Shown one piece after another: positions 16,649-25,670 of a stretch of DNA of 59,190 bases. The DNA comes from Candidatus Rokuibacteriota bacterium. GTDB taxonomy: Bacteria > Methylomirabilota > Methylomirabilia > Rokubacteriales > CSP1-6. The translations under genes were made by a program, and so were the position numbers. Under the pieces are notes generated by a model, which saw only the letters and a program-made list of their open reading frames with translations, was not told where the DNA came from and searched no databases. Location: the NCBI GenBank assembly GCA_016184365.1, contig JACPCW010000080.1:1-59190 (forward strand). The letters run 5' to 3'. Numbering within the stretch: position 1 is the stretch's first letter; each line of letters starts with the position of its first letter.

Positions 16649-18487
16649 TCATCGTCGGGCACTCGTGCGCAGCTCCGCCCGTAATGCAGCCGTCGCCACC
16701 GCGTCAACCCGGTCGTTCACGATCACCACGCCGTAGTCGCGGCGCGCCGCGTCCACCGACACGTAGTCGTCGAGCACGTCCTCCAGGACGCGCGCCGGAT
16801 CGCGCTCGAGCGGATCGCCGTAGCCGCCCGCGCCGGCCTGCTGGAACGAGATCACGTCGCCGTACTGGAACCCGCGCGACGCCTTCGCGTGCACGACCTG
16901 CTCGCCGTCGTCGGGGTTGATGACGGTCCGTCCGAGCCGGCCGGGCTTCCCGCCGAAGAGCGGGTACGGCGGAAACTTCTGGCGGTCGGAGAGGTTCGTC
17001 AGCATCCCGTCGTCCGCCAGAAAGCGCATGTCGCGCCGCACGCCGCACCCGCCGCGGAACGTGCCCGCGCCGCCGGAATCGGGGATGAGCTCGAAGCGCT
17101 CCACGACCAGCGGGTGGCGCGCCTCCTGCGCCTCGACGGGAATGTTCGCGGCGTTGAACGCCCACGCCATGGCTTCGCAGCCGTCCTTCGTCGCGCGCGC
17201 GCCGGTCCCCGACAGCACGAGCTCGTACGCGACGAACCGGCGACCGTGCCGCCGGTCGAAGCCGCCGAACGTCGGGTTCGCCATGTGCGAGGCGGCGGCC
17301 GCCACGCGCTCCGGCAGCGCCGTCGCGAGCGCGCCCAGGACCGACTCGAACACGCGATAGCAGATGACCGCGCGCGGTCCCCCGCCCGCCGGCGGCCGCG
17401 GGTTCAGGAACGATCCCTCCGGCGCCTTGACGGTCACGGGACGCAGCGCGCCTTCGTTCATCGGCCCGAAGGGATCGGCGAGACACTTCACCGCGGCGTA
17501 GGAGTACGAGCGCGTGTAGTTGATGTAGCTGTTCAGCCCCGACGCCGTCTGCGGGCTCGAGCCGTCGTAATCGACCGTCATCCCGTCGCCATCGACCGTG
17601 ACCGTGACGAATACGCGCAGCGGATCGGTTCCCGGTCCCCAGTCGTCCATGAAGTCCTCGAAGGTGTAGACGCCGTCGGGAATCTCACGGATCGCGGCGC
17701 GGAGCGCCGCTTCGGTCCGATCGAGGATCTCGTCCATCGCCGCGAACAGCGTCTCGCGTCCGTAGCGGGCGCAGAGCTCCATCAGGCGCAGCTCGCCGAC
17801 GCGCAGCGCACTCCGCTGGGCGCGGAGATCGCCGAGCACTTTTTCCGGCGTGCGCGTGTTCGCGGCGATGATGCCGATGACGGCCTCGTCGGGTCGATAC
17901 GCCTTCCACACCTTCGTCGGGGGCAGGCGCAGGCCCTCCTGGAAGTAATCGACGATCCCCTCGACGCCCTGGCTGCCGGGGCGCTGTCCGCCGACGTCGG
18001 TGTGGTGGACGATGTTCACCACGAAGCCGATGAGCTGGCTCTCGTGGAACACGGGCTGCGTGATGAAAAAGTCCGGCAGGTGGCCCGACCCGAGCAGCGG
18101 GTCGTTGAGCATGATCGCGTCGCCGGCCTCCAGCGTCTCGACGGGGTGCGCGGCGAGCGCGTTCCTGACCGCAAACGACATCGCGCCCATGTGGCCGGGA
18201 CTGTACGGCCCCTGCGCGACCATGCGGCCGGCGCGGTCGAACACGGCGACGGAGAAGTCCTGGCCCTCGCGCGCCTGCTCGGAATACGCGGTCTTGTGCA
18301 CCGTCGTCCCGATCTCGACCGCGATCGAGCCGAGCGCGCCCCAGATGACGCCGAGCGTGATGGGGTCAACTGTCACCTGGGGGGCCCCGACATGGCCCCC
18401 CAGACCCCCCCGCGCTCCGCCCGCCCCGGCGGAGCCGGCGCGCCCGTCGACAGCACGCTCGTCGCGGTCGCCGCGCTCGCCCGTCAT
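16649..18487 (-). CDS. hyuB: Hydantoinase B/oxoprolinase family protein
   Basis: A 612-residue HyuB subunit that pairs with HyuA to hydrolyse hydantoins, oxoproline or related cyclic amides with ATP. Motifs are GRMVAQGPYSPGHMGAM, NDPLLGSGHLPDF and GGAGTFRGGCGVRRDM. The ATG at 18487 overlaps the hyuA stop (ATGA). Residues about 16-37 are encoded by a two-hairpin repeat (GGLGGHVGAP), and the recognisable family sequence starts only at VDPITLGVIWGAL. The extension is probably translated because no other in-frame start lies between. Confidence 0.92.
   Translation of the reverse strand: MTGERGDRDERAVDGRAGSAGAGGARGGLGGHVGAPQVTVDPITLGVIWGALGSIAVEIGTTVHKTAYSEQAREGQDFSVAVFDRAGRMVAQGPYSPGHMGAMSFAVRNALAAHPVETLEAGDAIMLNDPLLGSGHLPDFFITQPVFHESQLIGFVVNIVHHTDVGGQRPGSQGVEGIVDYFQEGLRLPPTKVWKAYRPDEAVIGIIAANTRTPEKVLGDLRAQRSALRVGELRLMELCARYGRETLFAAMDEILDRTEAALRAAIREIPDGVYTFEDFMDDWGPGTDPLRVFVTVTVDGDGMTVDYDGSSPQTASGLNSYINYTRSYSYAAVKCLADPFGPMNEGALRPVTVKAPEGSFLNPRPPAGGGPRAVICYRVFESVLGALATALPERVAAAASHMANPTFGGFDRRHGRRFVAYELVLSGTGARATKDGCEAMAWAFNAANIPVEAQEARHPLVVERFELIPDSGGAGTFRGGCGVRRDMRFLADDGMLTNLSDRQKFPPYPLFGGKPGRLGRTVINPDDGEQVVHAKASRGFQYGDVISFQQAGAGGYGDPLERDPARVLEDVLDDYVSVDAARRDYGVVIVNDRVDAVATAALRAELRTSARR
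18377..18440. repeat. Two-hairpin repeat inside hyuB 5' end
   Basis: Hairpin 1 is a perfect 10-bp stem, CTGGGGGGCC (18377-18386) and GGCCCCCCAG (18394-18403), loop CCGACAT. The second hairpin region (about 18421-18440, around CGCCCCGGCGGAGCCGG) is imperfect. The copy occupies the same place in hyuB as the copy in the Mo-hydroxylase gene: after a coupled ATG and before the family domain, read as GGLGGHVGAP. Confidence 0.85.
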
Positions 18488-20544
18488 GCCAGCACCGCCA
18501 CGAGATTTGCGTATTCGTCGACGGTCGCCGTCACGCCGGGCGGCAGCACGGTCGTCGATTCACGCTCCTCGACGATCGCCGGGCCGCTCACCTTCATGCC
18601 GGCGCCGAGCACATAGCGGTCGTACACGGGACAGTCGATGTAGCTCCGCATTTCCGGGAAGTACGCGCGGCGCCGGCCCTTGATCGGATCTCCGGTGCCG
18701 GCCGCGGCCTTCGGCAGCGCGACGCGCGGCGCGCCGGCGACGGCCGACAGCTTCCAGGTCACGACCTCGACGGGCTCCGTGCCCGTCGCGTAGCCGTACC
18801 GCGCGGCGTAGATCTCGTCGAACGCGCGGCGCACGCGCGCGAGCGCCGCGGCGTCGAGCCGTCCCGACGGGACGGGCACGGTGAGCTCGTAGCCTTGCCC
18901 GAGATAGCGCGCGTCGAGCGAGCGCACGATCTGCACGTCGCCGCTCACGCCGGACTCGCGCACGACCGCGAGCGCCTGTGTTTCCATGTCGGCGTACATC
19001 GCGCTCGCCGCACCCGCGTCGACCTCGTCGAGCCGGCGCACGAACGTGCGCGCCACGTCGAACCGCACTTCGGCGGCGAGCAGGCCGATCGCCGCGGTGA
19101 CGCCGGCGGCGGCCGGCAGGATCACCCGCGGAACGCCGAGCGCCTGCGCGAGCCGGCAGCCGTGCACCGGCCCCGAGCCGCCGAACGCGACGAACGTGAG
19201 ATCGCGCGGGTCGCGGCCGCGCTCGATCGACACCACGCGGGTCGCGAGCTCCATGTTCGTCGTGACGATCTGGTGAATGCCCCACGCCGCATCCTCGAGC
19301 GACAGGCCGAGCGGTCGGGCGATGCGCGCCTCGATCGCCTGCGCGGCGCCGCCCGCGTCGAGCCGCATCGCGCCGCCCGCGAAGTACGCCGGGTTCAGGT
19401 AGCCGAGCACGACGTTCGCGTCGGTGACCGTCGGCTCCGTGCCGCCGCGTCCGTAACACACCGGCCCCGGCGTCGACGACGCGCTCTCGGGCCCGACGGC
19501 GATCACGCCGAGCGTCGCGCGCGCGATCGACCCGCCGCCGGCGCCGATCTCGACGAGATCGATCGCCTGGATGTTCATCGGCAGCCCGCTGCCGGGCGCG
19601 TTGTTCACGCGATGGAGCTCGAACGCGGTCGTCGTCGACGGCCGGCCGCCGTCGATCAGCGCGAGCTTGGCGGTCGTGCCGCCCATGTCGAACGCGATGA
19701 GATCGCGGTGGCCGCAGAGCTCGCCGTAGAGCGCCGCCATCAGCGCGCCGGCCGCGGGACCGGACTCGATCATCCGCACCGGGTAGCGCTCCATCGCCTC
19801 GGCGGTCGCGACGCCGCCGGACGACTGCATGACGAAGAGCCGCCCCCGATACCCGCGCCCGGCCAGCGCCGCCCGCAGCGCGCGCAGGTAGTCGCGGATC
19901 GCGGTCATGACGTAGGCGTTGATCACCGTCGTCGACGTCCGCTCGTACTCGCGGAACGTGGGCGAGACCTCGTGCGACAGCGTCACCGCCACGTGCGGCG
20001 CCTCTTCGGCGACGAGCGCCGCGAGGCGTTGCTCGTGCGCGGGGTTCACGTACGCATGCAGCAGACAGATCGCGAGGGTTCCCACGCCGCGCGCGGCGAG
20101 ATCGCGGATCGCGCGGCGCGCGTCCGCCTCGTCGAGCGGCGTGCGCACGGAGCCGTCGGCCAGGATGCGCTCCGTGACCTCGCCGATCAGCCGTCGCCGA
20201 ATGAGCGGCCGCGGCTTCTCGATCTGCAAGTCGTAGACCTGGTAGCGCTTCTCGCGCCCGATGATCAGCACGTCGCGGAAGCCGCGCGTGGTCAGCAGCC
20301 CGACCCCCTGCGCCTTGCGCTCGATGACGATGTTCGAGCCGAGCGTCGTGCCGTGGACGGCCTGCGACACCTCGGGCCACGGCGCGCCGGCGCGGGCGAC
20401 GAGCTCGTCGAGTCCGGCCAGACACGCGTCGGAAGGATCCGGATACGTCGTGAGTCGCTTGCCGGTGTGGAGCTCGCCCGCAGGCGACTGCAGCACGAGG
20501 TCGGTGAAGGTGCCGCCCACGTCGAAACCGACGCGGTACGACAC
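18484..20544 (-). CDS. hyuA: Hydantoinase/oxoprolinase A subunit
   Basis: A 686-residue ATP-binding HyuA subunit. The actin-like phosphate loop GFDVGGTFTDLV lies near the N-terminus; further blocks are HGTTLGSNIVIERKAQGVG, a second phosphate loop FDMGGTTAKLALI, and GFGGSGP-type VAFGGSGPVHG. It forms a heteromer with HyuB, encoded directly downstream with an ATGA overlap. The GTG at 20544 lies five bases after the GntR stop, giving MSYRVGFDVGG. The substrate could be a hydantoin, oxoproline or acetophenone-like compound. Confidence 0.93.
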   Translation of the reverse strand: MSYRVGFDVGGTFTDLVLQSPAGELHTGKRLTTYPDPSDACLAGLDELVARAGAPWPEVSQAVHGTTLGSNIVIERKAQGVGLLTTRGFRDVLIIGREKRYQVYDLQIEKPRPLIRRRLIGEVTERILADGSVRTPLDEADARRAIRDLAARGVGTLAICLLHAYVNPAHEQRLAALVAEEAPHVAVTLSHEVSPTFREYERTSTTVINAYVMTAIRDYLRALRAALAGRGYRGRLFVMQSSGGVATAEAMERYPVRMIESGPAAGALMAALYGELCGHRDLIAFDMGGTTAKLALIDGGRPSTTTAFELHRVNNAPGSGLPMNIQAIDLVEIGAGGGSIARATLGVIAVGPESASSTPGPVCYGRGGTEPTVTDANVVLGYLNPAYFAGGAMRLDAGGAAQAIEARIARPLGLSLEDAAWGIHQIVTTNMELATRVVSIERGRDPRDLTFVAFGGSGPVHGCRLAQALGVPRVILPAAAGVTAAIGLLAAEVRFDVARTFVRRLDEVDAGAASAMYADMETQALAVVRESGVSGDVQIVRSLDARYLGQGYELTVPVPSGRLDAAALARVRRAFDEIYAARYGYATGTEPVEVVTWKLSAVAGAPRVALPKAAAGTGDPIKGRRRAYFPEMRSYIDCPVYDRYVLGAGMKVSGPAIVEERESTTVLPPGVTATVDEYANLVAVLA

Positions 20545-20549
20545 CGCGG

Positions 20550-21275
20550 TTACACCCGGCGCTCGGGACGCGACAGCACGAGCCGGTACGGGTACCGCCG
20601 GCTCGTCTGGTAGCTGACCGCGTGTTCCACGGGCTCGCCGTTCGCCGCGAAGTACGTGCGCTCGAACATCAGCAGCGGCGTGCGGGGCCGGAGCTGCAGG
20701 AGCTCGGCGACGTGCCGCGGCGCGAGCACGGCGTCCGTCGTCTGCTCGAGGAACTTCACCAACACGCCGAGCTGGCGCTCCACGGCGCCGAGCAGCGAGG
20801 TCTTCGACAGGTCTTCGTCCGACAGCTGCTCGCCCGTCTCCTTGCGCAGATACGCGGTCACGTGCTGGAACGGCCCGGTCTCGGCGTGTCGGACGCCGAT
20901 GACCCGGTACGCCGACGATCCCGGCGGCAGGCGCAGCGACTGCGCGATGTTCGCCGGAATCGGCGTCACGTCGCGCGAGACCAGCTTGAACCACGTCTCC
21001 TCGCCGAGCGCGATCATGTCGTCGACCGAGCCGATGACGCGGAGGCGCCGGTCCCCGCCGGGGCTCGGCGTGCTGAAGGTGCCCCGCCCGGCGTGCCGGT
21101 ACAGTCGACCCTCCTGCACGAGGACGTCGAGCGCCTGCCGGATGGTCGGCCGGCTGACCTTGAACCGGGCGCACAGCTCGTGCTCCGAGGGAATCCGCTC
21201 GCCCTCGCCACGGAGCTCCTGGCGAATGACCTCGGCAATCTGGAGATAGCGGGGGACGCCGGTCTGGTATTCCAC
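20550..21275 (-). CDS. GntR family regulator with UTRA domain (HutC type)
   Basis: A 241-residue regulator with an N-terminal winged helix (PSEHELCARFKVSRPTIRQA) and a C-terminal UTRA ligand domain ending near LLMFERTYFAANGEP. It is the first gene of the hyuAB operon and probably represses it until a ligand binds. I prefer the GTG at 21275, preceded by GAGG at suitable distance, over the ATG at 21311, because that ATG lies inside a 14-bp palindrome that looks like the operator. Confidence 0.9.
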   Translation of the reverse strand: MEYQTGVPRYLQIAEVIRQELRGEGERIPSEHELCARFKVSRPTIRQALDVLVQEGRLYRHAGRGTFSTPSPGGDRRLRVIGSVDDMIALGEETWFKLVSRDVTPIPANIAQSLRLPPGSSAYRVIGVRHAETGPFQHVTAYLRKETGEQLSDEDLSKTSLLGAVERQLGVLVKFLEQTTDAVLAPRHVAELLQLRPRTPLLMFERTYFAANGEPVEHAVSYQTSRRYPYRLVLSRPERRV

Positions 21276-21298
21276 GACGGTTAGCCTCGAACGATCAG

Positions 21299-21312
21299 GA
21301 TGTCTAGACATC
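21299..21312. promoter_or_regulatory. Perfect palindrome, probable GntR operator
   Basis: GATGTCTAGACATC is a perfect 14-bp palindrome 24 bases upstream of the preferred regulator start. Its core GTCTAGAC matches the general GTnTAnAC pattern of HutC/DasR-type GntR operators. Two TTGACC-like -35 candidates lie just upstream on the minus strand, so a bound regulator would overlap the promoter. Confidence 0.72.
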
Positions 21313-21350
21313 TACCACCACCGGTCAACCCGGTCAAACGCGAAGGCTGT

Positions 21351-22505
21351 TCAGCCGCGGCCGAGTCCGAGCTCGCGAGCGATCACGAGTCGCTGGATCT
21401 GGTTGGTGCCCTCGTAGATCTGCGTGATCTTCGCGTCGCGGAAGTGGCGCTCGACCGGATACTCCCGCGTATAGCCGTAGCCGCCGAAGATCTGCACCGC
21501 GTCGGTGGCGACGCGCATCGCCGCGTCGGACGCGAAGCACTTCGCCATCGACGATTCGATCGCCGTGGCGGGCGCGCCGCGGTCGATGAGCGCGGCCGCG
21601 TGGTGCACCATCAGCCGCGCGCCGTGCACCTGCATCGCCATGTCGGCCAGCATGAACTGCACGCCCTGGAAGTTCGCGATCGGCGTCCCGAACTGCTGCC
21701 GCACTTTCGCGTACCCGACGGCGGCGTCGAGCGCCGCCTGCCCGATGCCGACGGCCTGCGCCGCGACGGCCGGACGCGACCGCTCGAGCGCGGCGAGCGC
21801 GAGCCGGAAGCCGTCGCCTTCGGCGCCGAGCCGGTTCTCCACCGGCACCTCGCAATCGGTGAGATGAATCGCCACGGTCGGCGACCCGCGGATGCCCATC
21901 TTGCGCTCGAGCTTGCCGATGGCGAATCCGGGGAACGTCGGCTCGACGAGAAAGGCGGTGATGCCGTTGCGCCCGCGCCCGCGGTCGACCGTGGCGAAGA
22001 CGGTCACGAGGCCCGCGTGGCTGCCGTTCGTCACCCACAGCTTCGTGCCGTTCAGGACGTAGCGATCGCCGCGCCGCACGGCCGTCGTCGCAATGCTCGC
22101 CGCGTCGGAGCCGGCGCCGGGCTCCGAAAGCGAGAACGCCGCGGTGATGTCACCGGACGCGAGCCGTGGCAGATAGCGGCGCTTCTGCTCCTCGGTGCCG
22201 CCGACGACGAGCGGATACCCCGCCGCGAACTGCACGAGGACGATGACGCCGGTGGAGGCGCACGCGTACGCGATCTCTTCGACCGCGAGGCAGAAGCCGA
22301 GGACGCCGAGGCCCGAGCCGCCCCACGCGTCGGGCACCCAGACGCCGAGCAAGCCCTGGTCGCCGAGCGTCCGGAGCGCCTCGGCGGGATAGGTCTCCGT
22401 TTCGTCGATCTCCGCAGCGGAGGGCGCGATGCGCTCGCGCGACACCTGGCGGACGAGGTCGCGCATCGCTCGCTCGTCGTCGGAGAGCCAGAAGTCGATT
22501 CCCAT
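21351..22505 (-). CDS. Acyl-CoA dehydrogenase
   Basis: A 384-residue FAD-dependent acyl-CoA dehydrogenase with all standard signatures: [40 protein letters not shown] and the catalytic glutamate in [13 protein letters not shown]. This contrasts with the dehydrogenase at 14408, which lacks that residue. It lies 53 bases downstream of the sterol-desaturase-like gene on the same strand and immediately upstream of the GntR promoter region. Substrate chain type is not predictable. Confidence 0.94.
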   Translation of the reverse strand: MGIDFWLSDDERAMRDLVRQVSRERIAPSAAEIDETETYPAEALRTLGDQGLLGVWVPDAWGGSGLGVLGFCLAVEEIAYACASTGVIVLVQFAAGYPLVVGGTEEQKRRYLPRLASGDITAAFSLSEPGAGSDAASIATTAVRRGDRYVLNGTKLWVTNGSHAGLVTVFATVDRGRGRNGITAFLVEPTFPGFAIGKLERKMGIRGSPTVAIHLTDCEVPVENRLGAEGDGFRLALAALERSRPAVAAQAVGIGQAALDAAVGYAKVRQQFGTPIANFQGVQFMLADMAMQVHGARLMVHHAAALIDRGAPATAIESSMAKCFASDAAMRVATDAVQIFGGYGYTREYPVERHFRDAKITQIYEGTNQIQRLVIARELGLGRG

Positions 22506-22558
22506 GCGACGTCATTATCCACCGACGAGGTGGCCGCGGTGCCCGGCGCGAGCCCGCG

Positions 22559-23281
22559 CTAGAGACCGAGCGCAAGCCGGACGGGCAACACCGACGTGCC
22601 GATGCCGAACGACAGCTCGCCGACCTCGTCGGGATTCACGTACGTGCCGAACAGCCGGTCCCACGCCGTGAACATGGCGCCAAGATTCATCGCGTGGTGC
22701 CGCGGGTCCGCGCTGTGATGGACGTGATGGTAGCGGGGGGTGACCAGCACCCACTCGAGCCGGTCGGAGCGCCACGTGAGGTTCGCGTGCATCCAGTCGT
22801 TGACGATGAACGGCTGGGCGAGCAGGAGGAAGAAGACCCACAACGGCGCGCCGATCAACAGCGGCAGGCACAGCGCCCCGGGCAGGTTGAACAGCACCTG
22901 CTGGGGCAGCGTGGCGCGGATCCCGGCGAGCCAGTACATGTACCGCGGCGAGTGGTGCCACCGATGAACCCGCCAGAGGTGCCGCCCGTGCATCGCGCGG
23001 TGGAGCCAGTAGCTCGCGAGGTCGGTCAGCACGACGAACAGCACGATCCGGATCGGCCACGGGACGTGCGTCACCCATCGAAACAGCGACAGGTCGGGCT
23101 GGGCGAAGCTGCTGACGTAAAGCGCGGCGGGACCGAAGACCGCCTGGTACACGACGAGCGCACCGATATCTTTCTTGACGACCGTCCGGTAGTCGATCCG
23201 GCGCGCCGGACGAACCAGTTCCAGCACGGTGAACAGCAGACCGAAGCCGAGGAAGAGATATCCCGTGTACTGACCGAGCAT
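22559..23281 (-). CDS. Sterol desaturase / fatty acid hydroxylase family protein
   Basis: A 240-residue integral membrane di-iron enzyme. The histidine clusters that bind the two irons are seen: HRAMH (94-98), HRWHH (106-110), NDWMHAN and HHVHHS towards the C-terminus. Several membrane spans surround them. Family members hydroxylate or desaturate lipids, hopanoids or sterols with O2. The ATG at 23281 (MLGQYTGYLF) gives a natural membrane start; a longer frame to 23365 would add a polar Arg/Thr-rich tail. Confidence 0.88.
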   Translation of the reverse strand: MLGQYTGYLFLGFGLLFTVLELVRPARRIDYRTVVKKDIGALVVYQAVFGPAALYVSSFAQPDLSLFRWVTHVPWPIRIVLFVVLTDLASYWLHRAMHGRHLWRVHRWHHSPRYMYWLAGIRATLPQQVLFNLPGALCLPLLIGAPLWVFFLLLAQPFIVNDWMHANLTWRSDRLEWVLVTPRYHHVHHSADPRHHAMNLGAMFTAWDRLFGTYVNPDEVGELSFGIGTSVLPVRLALGL

Positions 23282-23622
23282 GGCGTCGGGCGCCGGCGTC
23301 GGCGTCCTTCCTGCGGTGGCAGTGCACGGACCGCGCCGCGCTCGTGAAGTGACGGATTTCGTCACACCGCTGGCGCAGCTTTGTCATCCTGGCGACGAGG
23401 CAGATCCACAACTCCTCGGTAACATCGCGACATATCTACCTTCACGATGTGGCACCCGGTGTGCAAACATTTTCCGTTCGAACAGGCGCCGTCCGGCTTT
23501 GTTGTGAATCGCGTGCGCGGTTCCCGGTCGTCGCGATGCCCGCTTTCGGGGATTTTTTGCGGGTGTCAGCTTTCGCCCCGCTGTCATGACGCGGGACACC
23601 GGGAGCCGCGCACAGCTTTGAA
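23282..23622. other. Gene-free interval between two minus-strand genes
   Basis: This 341-base stretch is noticeably more AT-rich than its surroundings. It holds the promoter region of the sterol-desaturase-like gene, including an inverted repeat at 23349-23365. A CCCG-CTTT-CGGG hairpin followed by a T-run near 23535-23555 on the plus strand has only a four-pair stem. I see no convincing gene or RNA. Confidence 0.5.
23349..23365. promoter_or_regulatory. Inverted repeat GTGACG-N5-CGTCAC
   Basis: A perfect 6-bp inverted repeat with five-base spacer, 68 bases upstream of the sterol-desaturase-like ATG. Size and position fit a dimeric regulator site. The binding protein is unknown. Confidence 0.45.
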
Positions 23623-24474
23623 TCAGCGGTAGCTGTAGAACCCTTGCCCGCTCTTCCGGCCGAGGTGTCCGGCCATCACCATGCGCTTCAGCAGCGGCGG
23701 TGGCGCGTACCGCGGCTCGCGGAACTCGTCGAACATGACCTCGGCGACGTACATGGTCGTGTCGAGACCCACCAGGTCGAGCAGCGTGAACGGTCCCATC
23801 GGATAGCCGCAGCCGAGCTTCATCGCCTGGTCGATGTCCTCCAGCGACGCGAGCCCCTGCTCGTATACGCGGATTGCGTCGAGCAGGTACGGCACGAGGA
23901 GCCGGTTGACGATGAACGCCGTCGAATCCTTCGCCTGGACCGGCACCTTGCCGACCGCCCTGGTCCACTCCGTCGCGGCGCGGACAGCCGTCTCGTCCGA
24001 CAGGATCGTGCGCACGATCTCGACGAGCTTCATGAGCGGGACGGGATTGAAGAAGTGCATGCCGAGCACCTGCCCGGGACGCTTCGTCGCGGCCGCCATC
24101 GCCGTCACGTTGCACGACGAGGTGTTGCTCGCGAGGATCGCGTGCGGCGCACAGATGCGGTCCAGCCGCGCGAAGGTCTCGTTCTTGAGCGGCTGGTTCT
24201 CCGTCATCGCCTCGACGACGAGATCACAGCTGCCGAGGTCCTCGAGCTTCACCGTGCCGGAGATCTGCGCGAGCGCCGCGTCGCGCGCCGTCGCCTCGAG
24301 CTTGCCGCGATCGACCAGGCCGTCGAGCGTCTGCTTGAGCCGGCCGAGGCCGCGCTGCAGGAGCTCCTCGCTCGCCTCGACCACGATGGTGCGGAATCCC
24401 GACTGCGCGGACACCTGCGTGATGCCCGAGCCCATGAGTCCGCACCCGATGACGCCGACGGTCTTGATCGCCAT
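23623..24474 (-). CDS. 3-hydroxybutyryl-CoA dehydrogenase
   Basis: A 283-residue enzyme with the standard layout: Rossmann loop GVIGCGLMGSGI (residues 7-18), the catalytic region GMHFFNPVPLMKLVEIV and the C-terminal CGYPMGPFTLLDLVGLD dimerisation domain. It oxidises 3-hydroxybutyryl-CoA or related 3-hydroxyacyl-CoA with NAD(P). Unlike the operon paralogue at 10123, it has the canonical HFFNP motif. It stands alone, with a 7-bp hairpin (24509-24525) between it and the upstream secreted-protein gene. Confidence 0.94.
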   Translation of the reverse strand: MAIKTVGVIGCGLMGSGITQVSAQSGFRTIVVEASEELLQRGLGRLKQTLDGLVDRGKLEATARDAALAQISGTVKLEDLGSCDLVVEAMTENQPLKNETFARLDRICAPHAILASNTSSCNVTAMAAATKRPGQVLGMHFFNPVPLMKLVEIVRTILSDETAVRAATEWTRAVGKVPVQAKDSTAFIVNRLLVPYLLDAIRVYEQGLASLEDIDQAMKLGCGYPMGPFTLLDLVGLDTTMYVAEVMFDEFREPRYAPPPLLKRMVMAGHLGRKSGQGFYSYR

Positions 24475-24508
24475 GGTTCACCTATCCGGGTCGATCCGCG
24501 GTTTCGAA

Positions 24509-24525
24509 CGCCGGCTTCGCCGGCG
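24509..24525 (-). terminator. Short GC hairpin after small secreted protein gene
   Basis: CGCCGGC-TTC-GCCGGCG forms a perfect 7-bp stem with a three-base loop, about 57 bases downstream of the minus-strand stop at 24582. There is no T-run; termination is a guess from position. Confidence 0.35.
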
Positions 24526-24581
24526 CAATCTTCGTTCCGGGGAGACTCCGGCAGGGGCGTCCGACGGCCCCCGCCGCGGAG

Positions 24582-24902
24582 TCAGCGCCGGCGGCCCGGC
24601 AGAGGCGGCGGCTCGTAGTGCGCCGTGCCGGGCGGGCAGGGGTTCTTCACGGTGATCGTCGTGCGCCCGTATCGCACGGTGCCATCGTCGACGACTTGGC
24701 CGACGACGGCTGGCGGCGGCTCCGGGCCGGTGTCGCGCAGCACGCGGTCGTAGGCCGTCTCACGGCTCTCGATGACCGGTGCGACGGCATTCATGATCGA
24801 CCGCACGCTGATGTTCGCCTTCACTTCATCCGCCGCGGCGGGCGCGGCGAGGGCGAGCGCGACGGCCACGCCTCCCAGGATCGACGACATGATTCTCGGC
24901 AT
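24582..24902 (-). CDS. Small secreted protein of unknown function
   Basis: A 106-residue protein with a Sec signal peptide (MPRIMSSILGGVAVALALAA, cleavage near AAADEV). The mature part has VRSIMNAVAPVIESRETAYD, then a Pro-rich linker and a C-terminal basic tail. The start at 24902 is chosen because GGGAG lies eight bases upstream. I do not recognise the family. It follows apt by 20 bases on the same strand and may be cotranscribed. Confidence 0.6.
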   Translation of the reverse strand: MPRIMSSILGGVAVALALAAPAAADEVKANISVRSIMNAVAPVIESRETAYDRVLRDTGPEPPPAVVGQVVDDGTVRYGRTTITVKNPCPPGTAHYEPPPLPGRRR

Positions 24903-24922
24903 GGGCGCTCCCATCGTCCCGA

Positions 24923-25447
24923 TCACTCGTAGACGATGATCGAATGTACCGGGTGGTGCTTGAGCTTGTCGCGGCCCTTCAGGAACGCGAGCTCGATCAT
25001 GAACGCGACGCCGGCGACCTGGCCCCCGAGCTGCTCGATCAGCCGGAGCGTCGCCGCCATCGTACCGCCGGTCGCCAGCAGGTCGTCGACGACCAGCACG
25101 CGCTGTCCCGGCTGCACGGCGTCTTCGTGGATCGCGAGGGCGTCGCGGCCATACTCCAGCTCGTACTCGACCTCGATCGTCTTGCCCGGCAGCTTGCCGA
25201 GCTTGCGCACCGGCACGAAGCCCGCGCCGAGCTGATGAGCGACCGCGCCGCCGAAGATGAACCCGCGCGATTCGATCCCGACCACGACGTCGACGCGCTC
25301 CTGCCCGTATCGGCTCGCCAGCAGTTCGACGACGGTCCGGAACGCCGGCGCGTCCTTGAGGAGCGTCGTGATGTCCTTGAACAGGATGCCCTCGGTCGGG
25401 AAATCCTTGATATCGCGGATCTTGGACCGCAGCTCGGCGACGTCCAT
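24923..25447 (-). CDS. apt: Adenine phosphoribosyltransferase
   Basis: A 174-residue type I phosphoribosyltransferase that converts adenine and PRPP to AMP. The N-terminus IRDIKDFPTEGILFKDITTL and the PRPP loop VLVVDDLLATGGT (117-129) are diagnostic. The ATG at 25447 gives the normal family length; an upstream ATG would add a 12-residue non-conserved tail. It is divergent from the PEP-CTERM-like gene across about 220 bases. Confidence 0.96.
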   Translation of the reverse strand: MDVAELRSKIRDIKDFPTEGILFKDITTLLKDAPAFRTVVELLASRYGQERVDVVVGIESRGFIFGGAVAHQLGAGFVPVRKLGKLPGKTIEVEYELEYGRDALAIHEDAVQPGQRVLVVDDLLATGGTMAATLRLIEQLGGQVAGVAFMIELAFLKGRDKLKHHPVHSIIVYE

Positions 25448-25620
25448 CGCCGCGTATCTTACCGGTTCGCCGCACTGCGGCACAAGACTGACCCGGCGTG
25501 CCCTGCATCCGGTGACGAAACTCTCACCCTCTGCACGCCGCTTCAGCGTCGCGTACCCGGCTGCGCAAGCCGCTGCGCGATTTCGCGGCGAAAGTCAGCG
25601 TTGACGAAGGAATCCGGGTC

Positions 25621-25636
25621 CGGCACGGCTCTTGAC
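25621..25636 (+). promoter_or_regulatory. Sigma-54-like promoter before PEP-CTERM-like gene
   Basis: CGGCACGGCTCTTGAC has GG and GA separated by ten bases, against the sigma-54 consensus TGGCAC-N5-TTGC (GG-N10-GC). Only the final C of the -12 element differs. It lies 35 bases before the ATG. A near-identical element precedes the second PEP-CTERM-like gene at 49298. Confidence 0.5.
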
Positions 25637-25670
25637 ACTCGTCTGGCCAGGAAAGGAGGTTCCAAACCTC

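Noticed and set aside
23447..23632. Plus-strand 61-residue frame and a T-run hairpin in the gap before the hydroxybutyryl-CoA dehydrogenase
   Set aside because: No ribosome site or recognisable sequence; the stem has only four pairs and no plus-strand gene precedes it.
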